Below are positions 54,366 to 64,000 of a stretch of 64,000 nucleotides of DNA, one piece after another. Source of the DNA: Sepioteuthis lessoniana. Its lineage: Eukaryota > Mollusca > Cephalopoda > Myopsida > Loliginidae. The DNA is taken from positions 62,001 through 126,000 of the forward strand of contig CAUZXS010000135.1 in the NCBI GenBank assembly GCA_963585895.1. The letters are read 5' to 3'. Numbering within the stretch: the stretch's first letter is position 1; the number at the start of each line of letters is the position of its first letter. A model generated the notes under the pieces. The model was not told the origin of the DNA, did not search any database, and saw only the letters and a program-made list of their open reading frames with translations. Both the position numbers and the translations under genes were made by a program.

Positions 54366-54413
<48 letters not shown>

Positions 54414-54446
54414 TCTCGCTCACTCGCTCTCTCTCTCTATCTCTCT
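54366..54446. repeat. (TC)n microsatellite
   Basis: CT run with a few interruptions. Confidence 0.95.
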
Positions 54447-54689
54447 AATTACAACATTCTATTTATTTGATTATTTTTCCTAACATTAGTAAACGGATTA
54501 TTGTATACGACTTACACCTCAGATACAACCGTCCATTTTTTTTTTGTTGTGGGTGGGTAGTTTAACCGCATTTTGGATCGATTTCACGAGGGGGTTTCCA
54601 CAGTTTTTGAAATATCGATCTCTTTATATGGAAATGCAGCTATAAGGCTGAATTCTGTGGAATTATATTTGTTGAGATTCGTAATTATT

Positions 54690-54780
54690 TCGCCAAGGGG
54701 CTGTCAGAGATAGACAGGATACTATGGAAAAGGAATTCGAGTTCAAATCTCACTGGCGTGGGGGTACTCATTATTTCTCG
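54690..54780 (+). mobile_element. Possible SINE-D-like tRNA fragment
   Basis: GAGTTCAAATCTCACTGGCG with GGGGTACTCATTATTTCTCG. Weak. Confidence 0.35.
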
Positions 54781-55181
54781 ATCCACGTTTAACGATCGTA
54801 GAAAGAAGACCTGGGAGTTGCCCTAGAAAGCTACAGAAATAAGATAAAGAAATAGCGATCAAAATTTAATTGTAACTGTTTGATCAAAGAATTTAGAATA
54901 CTATTGTTTTCAAATCAGCAATTCATTTCAACATAGCACTAATGAGATTGTGAGTATGTGAAAAGTCTAATCTTCACATCATACTGATCTTTATACAAAC
55001 CATTGATCAACGTCCGCTAAGTATAATGCATTATTCTCCTGACGTTTATAGGGTCAGTCCGAAATCACATACATTTCTTGGGTTTTATACTGATTAAAAC
55101 TTTTTCGGTTTAATTTCAGATTTTAGTCTGAAATATCTGGTGTTTCAATCTATTTTTCCGCCTAAGAACAAATTATGGTGT

Positions 55182-55211
55182 ATGATAGATAAATAGATAG
55201 ATATATAGATT

Positions 55212-55253
<42 letters not shown>
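55182..55253. repeat. (GATA)n(GA)n microsatellite
   Basis: GATAGATA with a GA run 55222-55253. Confidence 0.95.
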
Positions 55254-55255
<2 letters not shown>

Positions 55256-55384
55256 CCTTGAAACTTTTATTGGACCCTTTTAAACCCTTTGTTTTAAGCC
55301 ACAAAGCTATAGCCTTTAAAACTAGGCTTTTCTGTCAAAAAGTCGTTTTGGTTCCTTTTAGATTTATGAACTGTCCATCTTTTT

Positions 55385-55470
55385 CGAAGGATGCGGCGCG
55401 AGGCCAATTTTTAAGCGGAATACAATTGGTTAGAATTTCCTTCTCTTAGACTGGTTACGAACATTGCCTG
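55385..55470 (-). mobile_element. SINE-A tail fragment
   Basis: GGCCAATTTTTAAGCGGAAT, TCCTTCTCTTAGACTGGTTA. Confidence 0.6.
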
Positions 55471-56405
55471 GACTGAATTTGTGGCAATCGGAAAAAAAAA
55501 CAAGAACAGCTTGAAATCAGCTTCAGTGTGTTCCAATTGAAAAACAGCAGCATTAAAGTACATAAGCAATTTCTTCATCGAAAATAGGGAAACGGATAGA
55601 GAAATTAAAACACACAGTAAGAAAACCGATACGATCAGCGGCCATCTTTAACTTCTTCTGTGACATCCCAAAATACCAATATGCACTAAACTAAAGTTGA
55701 TCAGCACTATCTTCGTTCCAATCCTCACATACCAGTACCAGACATGATCTCCCGTAAAACTTCCAGAAAGAAAACTGTTTATCTCTAAGATGAAGTTCCG
55801 AAAGACAACAGAAAAAAAGGATAAGGACAAACAAAACCAGAAACGAGAAAATAAGCAGCGTGGTAAGAATCAAACCCATCCTATACCCGACTGCAAAACA
55901 AAAAAAAATCAGGAGGTTTGGCCTCGTAACAAAGATATCTCTTCCCGACCAGCCAGTCAGTCCTACACCCCTAGCCAGGGGAAATCCTCTACGGCACTGG
56001 AATGAATCTGTGCCAGAGACCCTAAGAGCCTACAAAATGTCACTTCTTTAAGCCTTTTCTGCCTTACCGGAGACAGACGACTAAATCTCCTCACGACACC
56101 TTCAAGTACAAAAGGACGCAAAAGAAAAAAACTCATTAGAAAAGCAAATAATATTTTTCTTGGCAATAAAAGGCTAACTTGAATGCTGCGTATTATTTTC
56201 TGGCCCAGCAGTAGCACATATCGTATCACTGTATCAATTCGGTGGTGTATATAGATGTTGCTTCGTGACAGATTATTGAACAAGTCACCTAAACATCTAA
56301 GATTAAAATTCTTGTGCTACCAACAAAAAGTTTGTTTTTCTTTTAAGAGTAAAGAAACTGATGCTAAACTTAGCATAGTACAGTATAATGACTGAGTAGG
56401 AAGAA
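55471..56405. other. Apparently single-copy, moderately GC region
   Basis: Frames at 55790-56005 and 55860-56051 (plus) and 55963-56283 (minus) overlap and none shows a known motif. Could be a decayed retroelement or unique sequence. Confidence 0.35.
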
Positions 56406-56437
56406 ATGGTTTGGTTTGATTTCTTTATTTAATGAAA

Positions 56438-57244
56438 CGTGGTGTATTCAATAAGTTTCCAGACTTTTTTGTACAGGCATTTAAGATTGTCGTAGAGGCT
56501 TGAAGATACCGTATGTTATTATTATACATCTTATGAGATGACTGGCCAATTTTTATGATTTCAGGTTCAAATGAACAGATACAGCATCAATTGAAGAACG
56601 ATATGCAATAAAATTCTGTTTTAAACTTGAAAAAGATGCCACGGAAACGTGTGCAATGCTTCAGACTGCTTTTCGACCATCTTGCAAGAATCGAGCATCA
56701 GTTTTTGAGTGGCATAAGAGATTCAATGAATGCACGGAGTCTGTGAGGGATGACGTGAGGTGTGGGAGGAGTAAGGAAGTCAATACACCAGTGTTGATTA
56801 GCAAAATGGGTAGGGTTAGGCTTAGAGTTACTATGTTGAGGTTTTAAATATTCCTTGGGAAGAGGCCAGCACTCTTCAAATCGGGTCAGTGGCACCAGTC
56901 CACAACTCCATCCGTGTCATAGACTATTAGACCAAGATGGGAATCAAGACAGTTCCTTACCTTCCCTATAGTCCAGAGCTTGCTCCCAGTGACTTTTGGT
57001 TATTCTCTAAACTCAGAGGCTGTCGTTATGAGACAATTGAGGAGACGAAAGAGGCTGTGATGAAGGTCATTGACATGCTCACACAAGAGGACATCCATGG
57101 GGCCTTCCATAAGTTGTTGGAACGATAGAACAAGTGAATTGCAGCCAGAGGAAATTACTTCGAATGGGACTTGGGTTTCATGTGTGTACTATCAATAAAA
57201 GTACCCATACGAAAAAAGTCTGGAAACATATTTAATGATCCTCG
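56438..57244 (+). mobile_element. Mariner-like element, copy E
   Basis: Termini CGTGGTGTATTCAATAAGTT and ACATATTTAATGATCCTCG. Carries two additional small deletions (around 56597 and 56850-56900) beyond the shared one. Confidence 0.9.
56595..57175 (+). pseudogene. Mariner transposase remnant, copy E
   Basis: N-terminal half (open 56656-56847): ASVFEWHKRFNECTESVRDD, ending at a stop in the junction. C-terminal half (open 56937-57128): MGIKTVPYLPYSPELAPSDF then WLFSKLRGCRYETIEE and LTQEDIHGAFHKLLER with a stop. The region around the second catalytic aspartate is also lost here. Inactive. Confidence 0.88.
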
Positions 57245-57356
57245 TATATCAACCTTAATGGGTTATTCTATGCCAAAGCTATCCCTGCAGGATATCAGTG
57301 GTAGTAATAAGCTCATAGCTTGAGGTGGGGGAGAGAAGGATTACTTTTCCTGAGTT

Positions 57357-57631
57357 TAGTAACCTGAAAGTTAGACGAACCAGACATGCAGGACACTGCT
57401 GGAGAAGCAGAGATGAACTCATAAGAGATGTACTCTTATGGATCCCCACACACGGCCGCGCAAAAGCAGGACGACCAGCTCGAACGTACATTCAGCAGCT
57501 ATGTGAGGATACAGGATGTTGTCCTGAAGACCTACCTAGGGCGATGAACGATAGGGAGGAGTGGCGAGAGAGGGTCAGGGATATCCGTGCTACCAGCACG
57601 ATATGATGATGGATGATGAGTAACCTGAAAG
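57357..57631 (+). mobile_element. RTE LINE 3' tail with duplication, inside SINE-B
   Basis: Coding remnant (57325-57606) HAGHCWRSRDELIRDVLLWI, GRPARTYIQQLCEDTGCCPE, DLPRAMNDREEWRERVRDIR; ends GATATGATGATGGATGATG. AGTAACCTGAAAGT occurs at about 57357-57370 and 57618-57631, a 14-bp target-site duplication within the SINE-B core. Close to the 50562 copy. Confidence 0.9.
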
Positions 57632-57715
57632 TGAACATAAAGTCGCACTTGGAGTTTTAAGTCGTTTACTACGATGCAACAGTCCAGCACTTTAACCACT
57701 GCGCTACGAGGACTT

Positions 57716-58095
57716 CCCAAAAAGAAATGAAGATAAACTATATTACGTAACTCTTCTAAGTAGTAAGGTCTGCTGGCCTGCAAACTCAATATTCATCATT
57801 CTTAATTCTGCTGGAGATCGAATGCTGACCTCTATTATCGATAGTTGAGGCATTACTATATCATCTACCAACGAAACGCTACGAAAAAAATGCAACTATC
57901 TCTTTAAAAACTGGTATCTAAATTACATTAACTTCTTTGTAGCCTTGAAGAATTAGTTATATGCAGCCCAATCTGTGAAGATGACTTTTTTAATGAGTTC
58001 CCAGATGAATGAGTTACATGTTCAAATGCATCATTAATAAGTTTAGCAGTTAATAAAGACGGCCATGCTGATGTCTTTTCCATTTCATAGTATTA
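57716..58095. other. AT-rich spacer, nothing recognised
   Basis: No gene or repeat recognised. Confidence 0.45.
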
Positions 58096-58097
58096 TA

Positions 58098-58866
58098 CAG
58101 GGTGCGGAAGCAAAATTAAGCATATTCTAGTATAATAATAAACGACTCTATTATAAAACAATATTAATTTTGATTTTAAAAAAATAAACAACAGAATAAC
58201 ACGATAGCGACAAAACAGTAAATTTCCTCAATATGGCCACCATTTTTTTTTCAATTATTGAATCAACACGCCTTCGAAACTATTTGCATGCCTTCAAAAT
58301 AAATTCTTCGGACATTGTATTCCAATCCTTCCCAATAGCAGTCTTAAGCAAACCAATGTTCGGATGGGAAGTTGCGTTTGTTTTGTTTTCTAAAACGCCC
58401 CATATAGCGCAATTAAGGGGGTTAGGTCAGGGCGTGAATCTTGTTTTATTGCTGTCCTCACAGTTTTCTCGTGGACTTTCAGTTCATTGGCATGTTTTCT
58501 TATTTACGTTGTGGTGTCCTTCTTAATCGCCGTAGCGTGAGCAGTTAAAAAGCCTTATTTTCACTTTTTGTTTCCTCTTTTCCTTAAAAAGATCTTTTTC
58601 TGTAAAGATTTTTCTTTGCTTTCTATATGATTGACAAAAAAACTGTGACTTGGTTTCGGCGTTAAGCAAACCATTGATTCCTTGTCGTTTCTTTTCTTGC
58701 TCATTCATATTGCGCTGAATTTTAATTTTAATTTTAAAAAAGCGTTTGAATAACAGGGCGAATCATGAAAATGTACATTTATCGCGTTTTTTTTTTAAAA
58801 TTGGACTAATCAGACTTCAGAAAAAAAAGTTTTAAAATTTATTCCATATTTTGCTTCCGCACCCTG
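58098..58866 (-). mobile_element. Internally deleted Tc1/mariner-like element, CAGGGTGCGG termini
   Basis: Terminal inverted repeats CAGGGTGCGGAAGCAAAAT and ATTTTGCTTCCGCACCCTG, flanked by TA on both sides. 769 bp, whereas intact members of the superfamily are about 1.2-1.6 kb. Confidence 0.9.
58215..58708 (-). pseudogene. Tc1/mariner-like transposase remnant
   Basis: N-terminal piece 58523-58708 starts MNEQEKKRQGINGLLNAETK. Frame-shifted continuation holds a helix-turn-helix-like block (around 58440-58520: HANELKVHEKTVRTAIKQD). It then jumps straight to the C-terminal LTPL-ALYGAF, equivalent to the PDLNPLDYAIWGVLE motif, and KACKSFRRRVDS-IEKNGGH at about 58225-58430. The catalytic core between is missing. 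Basis: seen, plus known motif order in the superfamily. Confidence 0.75.
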
Positions 58867-58980
58867 TAAGTCTCGACCAAATGCATTATAGTCGGTTTGT
58901 TGGAAGGTGTAAACTTGGCAGAATATCACATTAAATTCGTTTCTTACACGTTTGTGAGACTTAGATGCTAAACATATTTG

Positions 58981-59222
58981 TTTGGTTTGGTTTCTTTGTT
59001 TAAAGGCATATCAACCTTTGTAGGTTATCTAATGCCAAATCCATTCTCCTAGAAGAACAGTAGTGGTACTATTTAACCCATAGCTGGGAGGATAAGGGGG
59101 TTTATACCTTTCCCAAGGGTATTTGCCCGAAAGTGAACGTAATAGCGCGACTGGAGTACGAACTCGCTTACTACGATTCTGCGGCTCATCGCTTTAACCA
59201 TTACACCACGAGGACATCCCCC
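58981..59222 (-). mobile_element. SINE-B, full length with perfect duplication
   Basis: Tail complement TTTGGTTTGGTTTCTTTGTT to head CCATTACACCACGAGGACAT. Duplication AAACATATTTG at 58970-58980 and 59223-59233. Confidence 0.93.
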
Positions 59223-59254
59223 AAACATATTTGTTCTTCAGCTTTGGTATGTAT

Positions 59255-59525
59255 TTTACCAATCTTCACTCTATGTGCAGGACGCGACACAAGGTCAATT
59301 TTTAAACAGACTACTACTGCGAGGAATTCAAAGTTTGTTTTTTTTTTCTTTTATACCGGTTGTCATACCAAAGTCAAAGATTCCACTCTAATCTACTATT
59401 TACCCATAACATTTACTGACGGGAAAATAATGGGATTCATACCTTTCCCAAGAGTATTAGCACATTGTGAAAGGCAAACAGCCTCTTCCATCTCTTAACT
59501 TAGATCCCTTACCTTACGAGTGCCT
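59255..59525 (-). mobile_element. SINE-A copy, diverged
   Basis: GACACAAGGTCAATTTTTAA, TTACCCATAACATTTACTGA, CATACCTTTCCCAAGAGTAT. Confidence 0.75.
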
Positions 59526-59532
59526 CAAAACA

Positions 59533-59632
59533 ATCTAGGAGAGAGAAAAGTCTGAATTAAAACTAGGTGTACTTGGCTTAAAACTGACCTTGTGTGGTAT
59601 CCTGCTCTTGGTAGAAGATTTTGGTCAATATA
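59533..59632 (+). mobile_element. SINE-A tail fragment in opposite orientation
   Basis: CTAGGAGAGAGAAAAGTCTG, ACTGACCTTGTGTGGTATCC. Confidence 0.65.
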
Positions 59633-59639
59633 TATAGGA

Positions 59640-60140
59640 TTTCGTTGGTATCATTGGTTACAGCTATGGGGTTAAAAGTTTCCTCTTGGACTCACATGAC
59701 TCACAGGCTCTTATAGAACTTTCTTGAGAAGCACTTTCAGAATTCACTTAACTTTTCGTCTTATTTGGCTTAGGGCACATCCTTAGCTGATTTAGACAAT
59801 TCACTTACTTTGTCATACAAATTTCTATTTAATGAAGCCTTCCTCTTGTTTTGAATTTTTCAATATCTTAAAGGCTATTTTATTCTTCTTGATAGCTTCT
59901 ATGACGTTATTTTAGGTCTGTTTCTCACCTGTTTCCTGACTCAAAACATTTGTTATGTTATATCCAGGACAGACATCTTGAAGGAATCCTCAGCATTTCC
60001 TGTATTCATTTCAGTGGAGTCTACATTCCTAAGACCTTTAGCAATAGTACTGTAGATCTCTCCTTTCACTAGAGTTTCTTCATATGGATTCCATCGGGCA
60101 ATTTCCTCCCTCTGCTGAGAATCCTCTTCCTACGTCTATT
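59640..60140 (-). pseudogene. Possible degenerate LINE ORF fragment
   Basis: Minus strand is open for about 58 residues ending near 59956 (QQREEIARWNPYEETLVKGE, then IYSTIAKGLRNVDSTEMNTG), followed downstream by broken frames with EAIKKNKIAFKILKNSKQEE and LYDKVSELSKSAKDVP. The last pieces resemble the lysine-rich linker between endonuclease and reverse transcriptase in RTE-type ORFs, but the match is weak and every frame is interrupted. Confidence 0.3.
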
Positions 60141-60180
60141 ATGGTTGAATATTACTGTTTTGTATTCTGTGACTAGCAAC

Positions 60181-60318
60181 GGCGTTCATATAAATGAGAG
60201 ATTAACAGTGTCTCGTAGTCTCGGATATTCTAGAAAATGATTTGGCAATGGCATTCATATCAATAAGAAATTAACAGTGTCTCGTAGACTCGGATATTCC
60301 AGAAAATGATTTGGGAAC
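60181..60318. repeat. 69-bp tandem duplication
   Basis: Two units starting GGCGTTCATAT and GGCATTCATAT, sharing ATTAACAGTGTCTCGTAG and AGAAAATGATTTGG. Confidence 0.9.
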
Positions 60319-60431
60319 ACCGAGCCTCTTCGTCGAGGACCCTTCACAGGACAATCAATTTTATAAAAATAATAACAATCAAAAGACTATTGAAGACAGA
60401 AAACTTTTGGCTGATTTTTACATCACTTCGG

Positions 60432-60477
60432 TCGGTAGGTTCTATAAACCCCTGTAGGTTATTTCATGCTAAATCCT

Positions 60478-60536
<59 letters not shown>

Positions 60537-61290
60537 CTGTGAAAATAACGTTAGTAGCTTACATTCTGAATAAGTCAGAATTCATTTGTTTGCTCACAGT
60601 TAAATGGCTATTCCTATCAAACATTAATAATTCTATTTAATATTAATCGTTTGTTTCGACACAGTTAAATAATTTCAAGTATTGTTATATAAGATTAACA
60701 ATTAGTCATTTGTTTGCATACAGTTAAGTGGATTTACACACATGATTCGTAAGAGGATAGTTTGTTGATAATTCTATTTTAAAAAGAGTTTGAGCTAATT
60801 TGTTCCCACGCAATTAAATATTACTAATTTCTATTGTTTTTACACAGTTAAATGGTTGCAAGTATTGCTATATTGCACTGATAATTCTATTTAATATTAA
60901 TCATTGTTTGCACACAGTCCAGTTATTACAAGTATTGCTATTTAACACAATAATTCTATTCAATACTATTCATTCATTTGCACATAGTTAAATGTTTCCA
61001 AGTATTCCTATGTAACATCAACAATTCAATTTAACATCGGTCATTTGTTTGCACACCATTAGATGGTCGAACAGTTTGTTTTTTTTATCCATAGATAGGA
61101 CCCTATCATGTACTATCACTCGTGCTAAGAGTGAACCAGGGAATAATGGCAATGAAGAAGTGCTCCACATTCCCCAGAGCTGAGACCTCACCATCAGATG
61201 GTTTAATGTCGTATCCAGGATACTCTTTGTGGGGCCTTGCCCCTCTACTGTCGGCGTATTCTACAGCCCCAGCAGGCTGGGCGGCATCAT
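60432..61290 (-). mobile_element. RepA long variant copy with (TA)n
   Basis: Tail complement AAACCCCTGTAGGTTATTTC, (TA)n 60481-60533, tandem units (TTGTTTGCACACAGTTAAAT type), 5' end CTACAGCCCCAGCAGGCTGG. Confidence 0.85.
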
Positions 61291-61655
61291 TTTGGTATAA
61301 CTCTTTTTTAGATTGGTCCAAATCAGAGAAAAATGTTTCTTTTTAAAATGGGTTAAGGAATAGTGGCCACATTGTTTGTTTGTTTATTTGTTTGGCGGGG
61401 GGATTTGGGGGCGTTGAGAAGGGGATTTTTTTTACTTTTATTTCAGTTTGGACTTGGAGAAAAATAAATTCTATTTTGTTTAGGACTGCTGTTAATCTTG
61501 GTCATGAACTAAAAGAAAAACCAAAATAATCAGCTTTCATTTCGTTTTTAATTCTCTGTACTTTGAGTACGAAATGTGTCTAAAAAGTAATGGGACTAGT
61601 CTCACAAACAATTCTTTTCAATTACAATCAACAAGCTACATAGTTTCCCCTTCAA
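61291..61655. other. Spacer with possible terminus of another mariner
   Basis: 61568-61600 (GAAATGTGTCTAAAAAGTAA then TGGGACT) looks like a mariner-type end, but no partner end or coding was found. Confidence 0.3.
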
Positions 61656-61658
61656 ATG

Positions 61659-61918
61659 TAAGTAAAGTTGGTGACCTTAGTCGAGAGTGACCCGAAGGTC
61701 CCCTTTTCAATAGCTACTTCACCAAACTGTAGTGGAGGGCGCTCTTCTATTCCTTGGATTGCTCCATTTTCACTTGATCCTTACCTTATAATGCTGAGTG
61801 TTAAGCAAGACGGTATCAAATACCATTTTCTAAATCTTTGGTATCACTCGACCTGGGATTGAACCCTGGTCTCCCGGACCATCAGGAAAACACTCTACTC
61901 ATTGTGCCATACCCACCC
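61659..61918 (-). mobile_element. SINE-C copy
   Basis: Tail complement GTTGGTGACCTTAGTCGAGA, body ATACCATTTTCTAAATCTTT, B box complement GGGATTGAACCCTGG, head complement CTCTACTCATTGTGCCATA. Confidence 0.85.
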
Positions 61919-62026
61919 AAGTCTAATTCACTTTCCCAACCTTCTCTGCAACACTTCGATGCAGTTCTGAAAGGATTCTTTTTAACTGATGTTCTATTGT
62001 TTCTTAAATAAAAACCACGAAGACCA

Positions 62027-62347
62027 AAATTCCAAGATTAAAAAGATCAAAATTCCAAGACAAAAAGATCAAAATTCCAAAACTAAAAAGATCAAAATTC
62101 CAAGATCAAAGATCAAAATTCCAAGACTAAAAAGATCAAAATTCCAAGACTAAAAGGACCAAAATTCCAAGACTAAAAGGATAGAAATTCCAAGACTAAA
62201 GATGAAAATTCCAAGACTAAAAGGATCAAAATCCCAAGACTAAAAAGATCAAAATTCCAAGACTAAAAAGATCAAAATTCCAAGACTAAACGGATCAAAA
62301 TTCCAAGACTAAAAGGATCAAAATTCCAAGACTAAAAAGATCAAAAT
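62027..62347. repeat. Minisatellite, about 22-23 bp unit, about 14 copies
   Basis: Unit GATCAAAATTCCAAGACTAA followed by AA(A/G). Variation is mainly in the A-run length (18-23 bp units) and single substitutions. Confidence 0.95.
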
Positions 62348-62850
62348 CTTTTAGATTTCGGGATAGTTTAAAGTTGTGTTGAAACAATTCATTTTTTTTT
62401 TTTTTTTTTGGTGCAAGGAAGAGCCTGTTCTGGGACAAATTGTGTCAAAACAGTTGAAATTGTTTTTTTTCTTTTTGTTTGTTTGTTTTTGTCTTTTTTT
62501 TTTTTTCGGGTAATTCTGGGACAAAGCTTGTCTGGACAGTTAAAGTTATTTTTTGTGACAATTCAAGGGCAGTTCTGAGACAGGGGAGTCCTGAGTCAGG
62601 ATGTACCAATAATACCAGGTGTAGATTTGACTCTATATATATTCAATGAAATTGATGTCATCAGTTGGTCAGGCTCCTCACATAGTCTCAGCCCAGAATT
62701 GCCGATGTAGTTGCAGGGTGTACCTAGTTGCTGTGTTGGCCGAGGTGAGTGAAATCTTTGGGGTTAACATTCTGCGTCAGATGTCATGACATGTCGGGGG
62801 CAAGATATTTTTTCAAGATCTCAAGCAGTGAGACAGTGTGCAAGGGAGGA
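62348..62850. other. T-rich then mixed sequence, nothing recognised
   Basis: Several poly-T runs (62390-62410, 62463-62505). No gene. Confidence 0.45.
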
Positions 62851-62854
62851 CTGA

Positions 62855-62975
62855 GTTCATGATGTTCTCGAGGATATTAGTGCTAAATGAATATAAACAG
62901 CCTCGAGTAAAACGCGATCTCGTCTGGCCGATCACCCTCTCTGTGCTAGTAACAGTTGCGCCACGTATGCAACTC
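62855..62975 (-). mobile_element. SINE-A fragment, old
   Basis: TCGAGGATATTAGTGCTAAA, AGTAACAGTTGCGCCACGTA. Confidence 0.55.
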
Positions 62976-63400
62976 CATAAACATAAGCAAAATGGAATGG
63001 ACGTGTGACTGGAGATAAGTAGTGCTTGGATGTCCGGGGGTTGACGGGTGATGAGGTGTGCTGAGGGTGACAGACGACGTCAGGAAATCTGCCAGGGGAC
63101 GAAGCGTAATAACGCCAAATACAACAGTAGGTCTCGCATTGCCAGCTGAAATTTCGCGCCAACAGAAACATTTCTCTCATTCGGAAGATGGCGAGGAGAA
63201 TAGGCAAGAGAGAAGAAGCAGAACGCGAATTGAAAATAAAGATGTGGGTGGGATAGCGGTATTTCTAATAAGTGTGGGGCTCGAGGGGACGAGCGGGGGG
63301 TTCCTTCGGTTCAATGAGATTCAGTTCAAAACGACTTAGTCATCAAAGAACGACAAACATATGATCCGGGCAAGTGTCGTAATTCCCAGTTCACACATCT
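62976..63400. other. GC-richer non-repetitive stretch
   Basis: Stands out from its surroundings in GC and CpG. Plus frame 63058-63339 (93 aa) has no recognised domain. GGAAGATGGCGAGG at 63183-63196 is a YY1-like motif that would also place an ATG. Could be a small promoter or 5' exon; unproven. Confidence 0.3.
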
Positions 63401-63478
63401 TGTTAATTACACAAACACATAAGCATATGCGTGTGTACACTTGTCTATGTACCTGTCAGTGCGTCAATGCGTCTATGT

Positions 63479-63735
63479 GTGTATGTGTGTGTGTGTGTGT
63501 CTTTCTGATCTCATGCGATTTATATTACATGTGTTTACACGCAAACATTCACACACACACACACACATATGTATATATATATTTTCACATACTTATGATT
63601 ACATGTATTAGTTTCCTCACACACGCAAACACACACACATACATATGTTGTTATATATATGTGTGTAAATGTCAGTGTGTTTCTATGAAATTACAAATGT
63701 TAGCGCATTTAGATAGATAGATAGATAGATAGAAA
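63479..63735. repeat. (TG)n, (CA)n, (GATA)n microsatellites
   Basis: TG 63478-63500, CA 63551-63566, CA 63620-63640, GATA 63711-63734. Confidence 0.9.
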
Positions 63736-63829
63736 AAAAAAAGATCAGATAGATAGCTTGCCACTACCAAGGTAGCTTACTCTTTGGAATACATGCGTTT
63801 ATCATCAAAAAAGATTATAAATAAACATA

Positions 63830-63868
63830 ATAGATATATATATAGATATAGATATAGCAATATATTGA

Positions 63869-63912
<44 letters not shown>

Positions 63913-63960
63913 TACAGAAAGAAAAAATATATATAAAGAGAGAGTTCATGAATGAAATTT
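63830..63960. repeat. (TA)n(GA)n microsatellite
   Basis: TA-rich block followed by a GA run at 63889-63911. Confidence 0.9.
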
Positions 63961-64000
63961 ACGTATATGTAAAAGAGTAAGGTGTGTGGATAGAAGCAGT

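Larger units (their letters stand above)
56408..57715 (-). mobile_element. SINE-B host split by mariner E and an RTE tail
   Basis: Pieces: 56408-56437 (GGTTTGGTTTGATTTCTTTA), 57245-57356 (TATCAACCTTAATGGGTTAT) and 57632-57715 (GTGAACATAAAGTCGCACTT ... ACCACTGCGCTACGAGGAC). Joined in order they make one SINE-B. Confidence 0.85.

Noticed and set aside
62027..62347. CRISPR array
   Set aside because: Units are contiguous without spacers, in a eukaryotic context; it is a minisatellite.
63361..63720. 119-residue ORF
   Set aside because: Low-complexity (TG)n/(CA)n/(TA)n sequence.

Overview
This is eukaryotic, AT-rich, extremely repeat-dense intergenic (or intronic) DNA. I find no complete host gene. 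The best match is a cephalopod, probably an octopus. The reasons are several tRNA-derived SINE families sharing a central module, decayed mariner copies, RTE-type LINE tails ending in ATC repeats, an R2-superclade-type LINE tail, and very heavy (TA)n, (GATA)n, (TC)n and (CA)n microsatellites. The organism call is inference; no marker gene is present.

Most of the window is built from a small set of families, which I name here for reference. RepA is a retroposon of about 0.5-1.3 kb with more than 20 copies. Its sense 5' end reads GCCCAGTCGGCTGGGGC and its 3' end is a hairpin tail, GGTTGATATGCCATAAAACC. SINE-A has a tRNA-like head GTGCCCGTAGTGTAATGG and a tail GCGGAGGGGTTGGTAAATA. SINE-B has a head CTCGTGGTGTAATGGTTAAA and the same hairpin tail as RepA. 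SINE-C has a head GGCCGAGTGGGTAGAGTG. SINE-D has a head TAGTGTAATGGTTAGC and no recognised partner tail. Added to these are five internally deleted mariners, one deleted Tc1/mariner-like element with CAGGGTGCGG termini, six RTE tails, three R2-superclade-like LINE fragments, a fold-back element, and smaller unclassified repeats (RepB, RepC, RepD).

Layout: 1-5.3 kb mariner A, an inverted pair of RepA, SINE-B, GATA arrays, LINE fragment. 5.3-12.9 kb quiet AT-rich DNA with a 5S rRNA-like relic, a chimeric SINE, RepB, long pyrimidine tracts and one candidate host exon (12703-12790). 13-16 kb a nested RepA/RepA/SINE-A stack and SINE-C. 16.4-18.3 kb second RepB, a near-perfect 93-bp-arm palindrome and tandem RepC. 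18.4-31 kb SINEs, fold-back copy 2, mariner B, a cluster of tRNA-like SINE-D monomers, RepA. 31-41 kb SINE-A, RepA, R2-like LINE tails, mariner C inside RepA. 41-51 kb microsatellite country with RTE tails, mariner D and inverted RepD. 51-61 kb fold-back copy 1 inside RepA, mariner E and an RTE tail both inside one SINE-B, the deleted CAGGGTGCGG element. 61-64 kb RepA, SINE-C, a 23-bp minisatellite and a GC-richer non-repetitive stretch.

How the parts interact: target-site duplications that I can read directly show many insertions are independent and nested, so relative ages can be ordered. The most notable signal is that RepA and SINE-B, otherwise unrelated, end in the same 3' stem-loop, and its loop-closing base pair covaries between copies. 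This suggests one LINE machinery mobilises both. A SINE with the SINE-B head and the SINE-A tail, bounded by a perfect 13-bp duplication, shows that modules are swapped between families.
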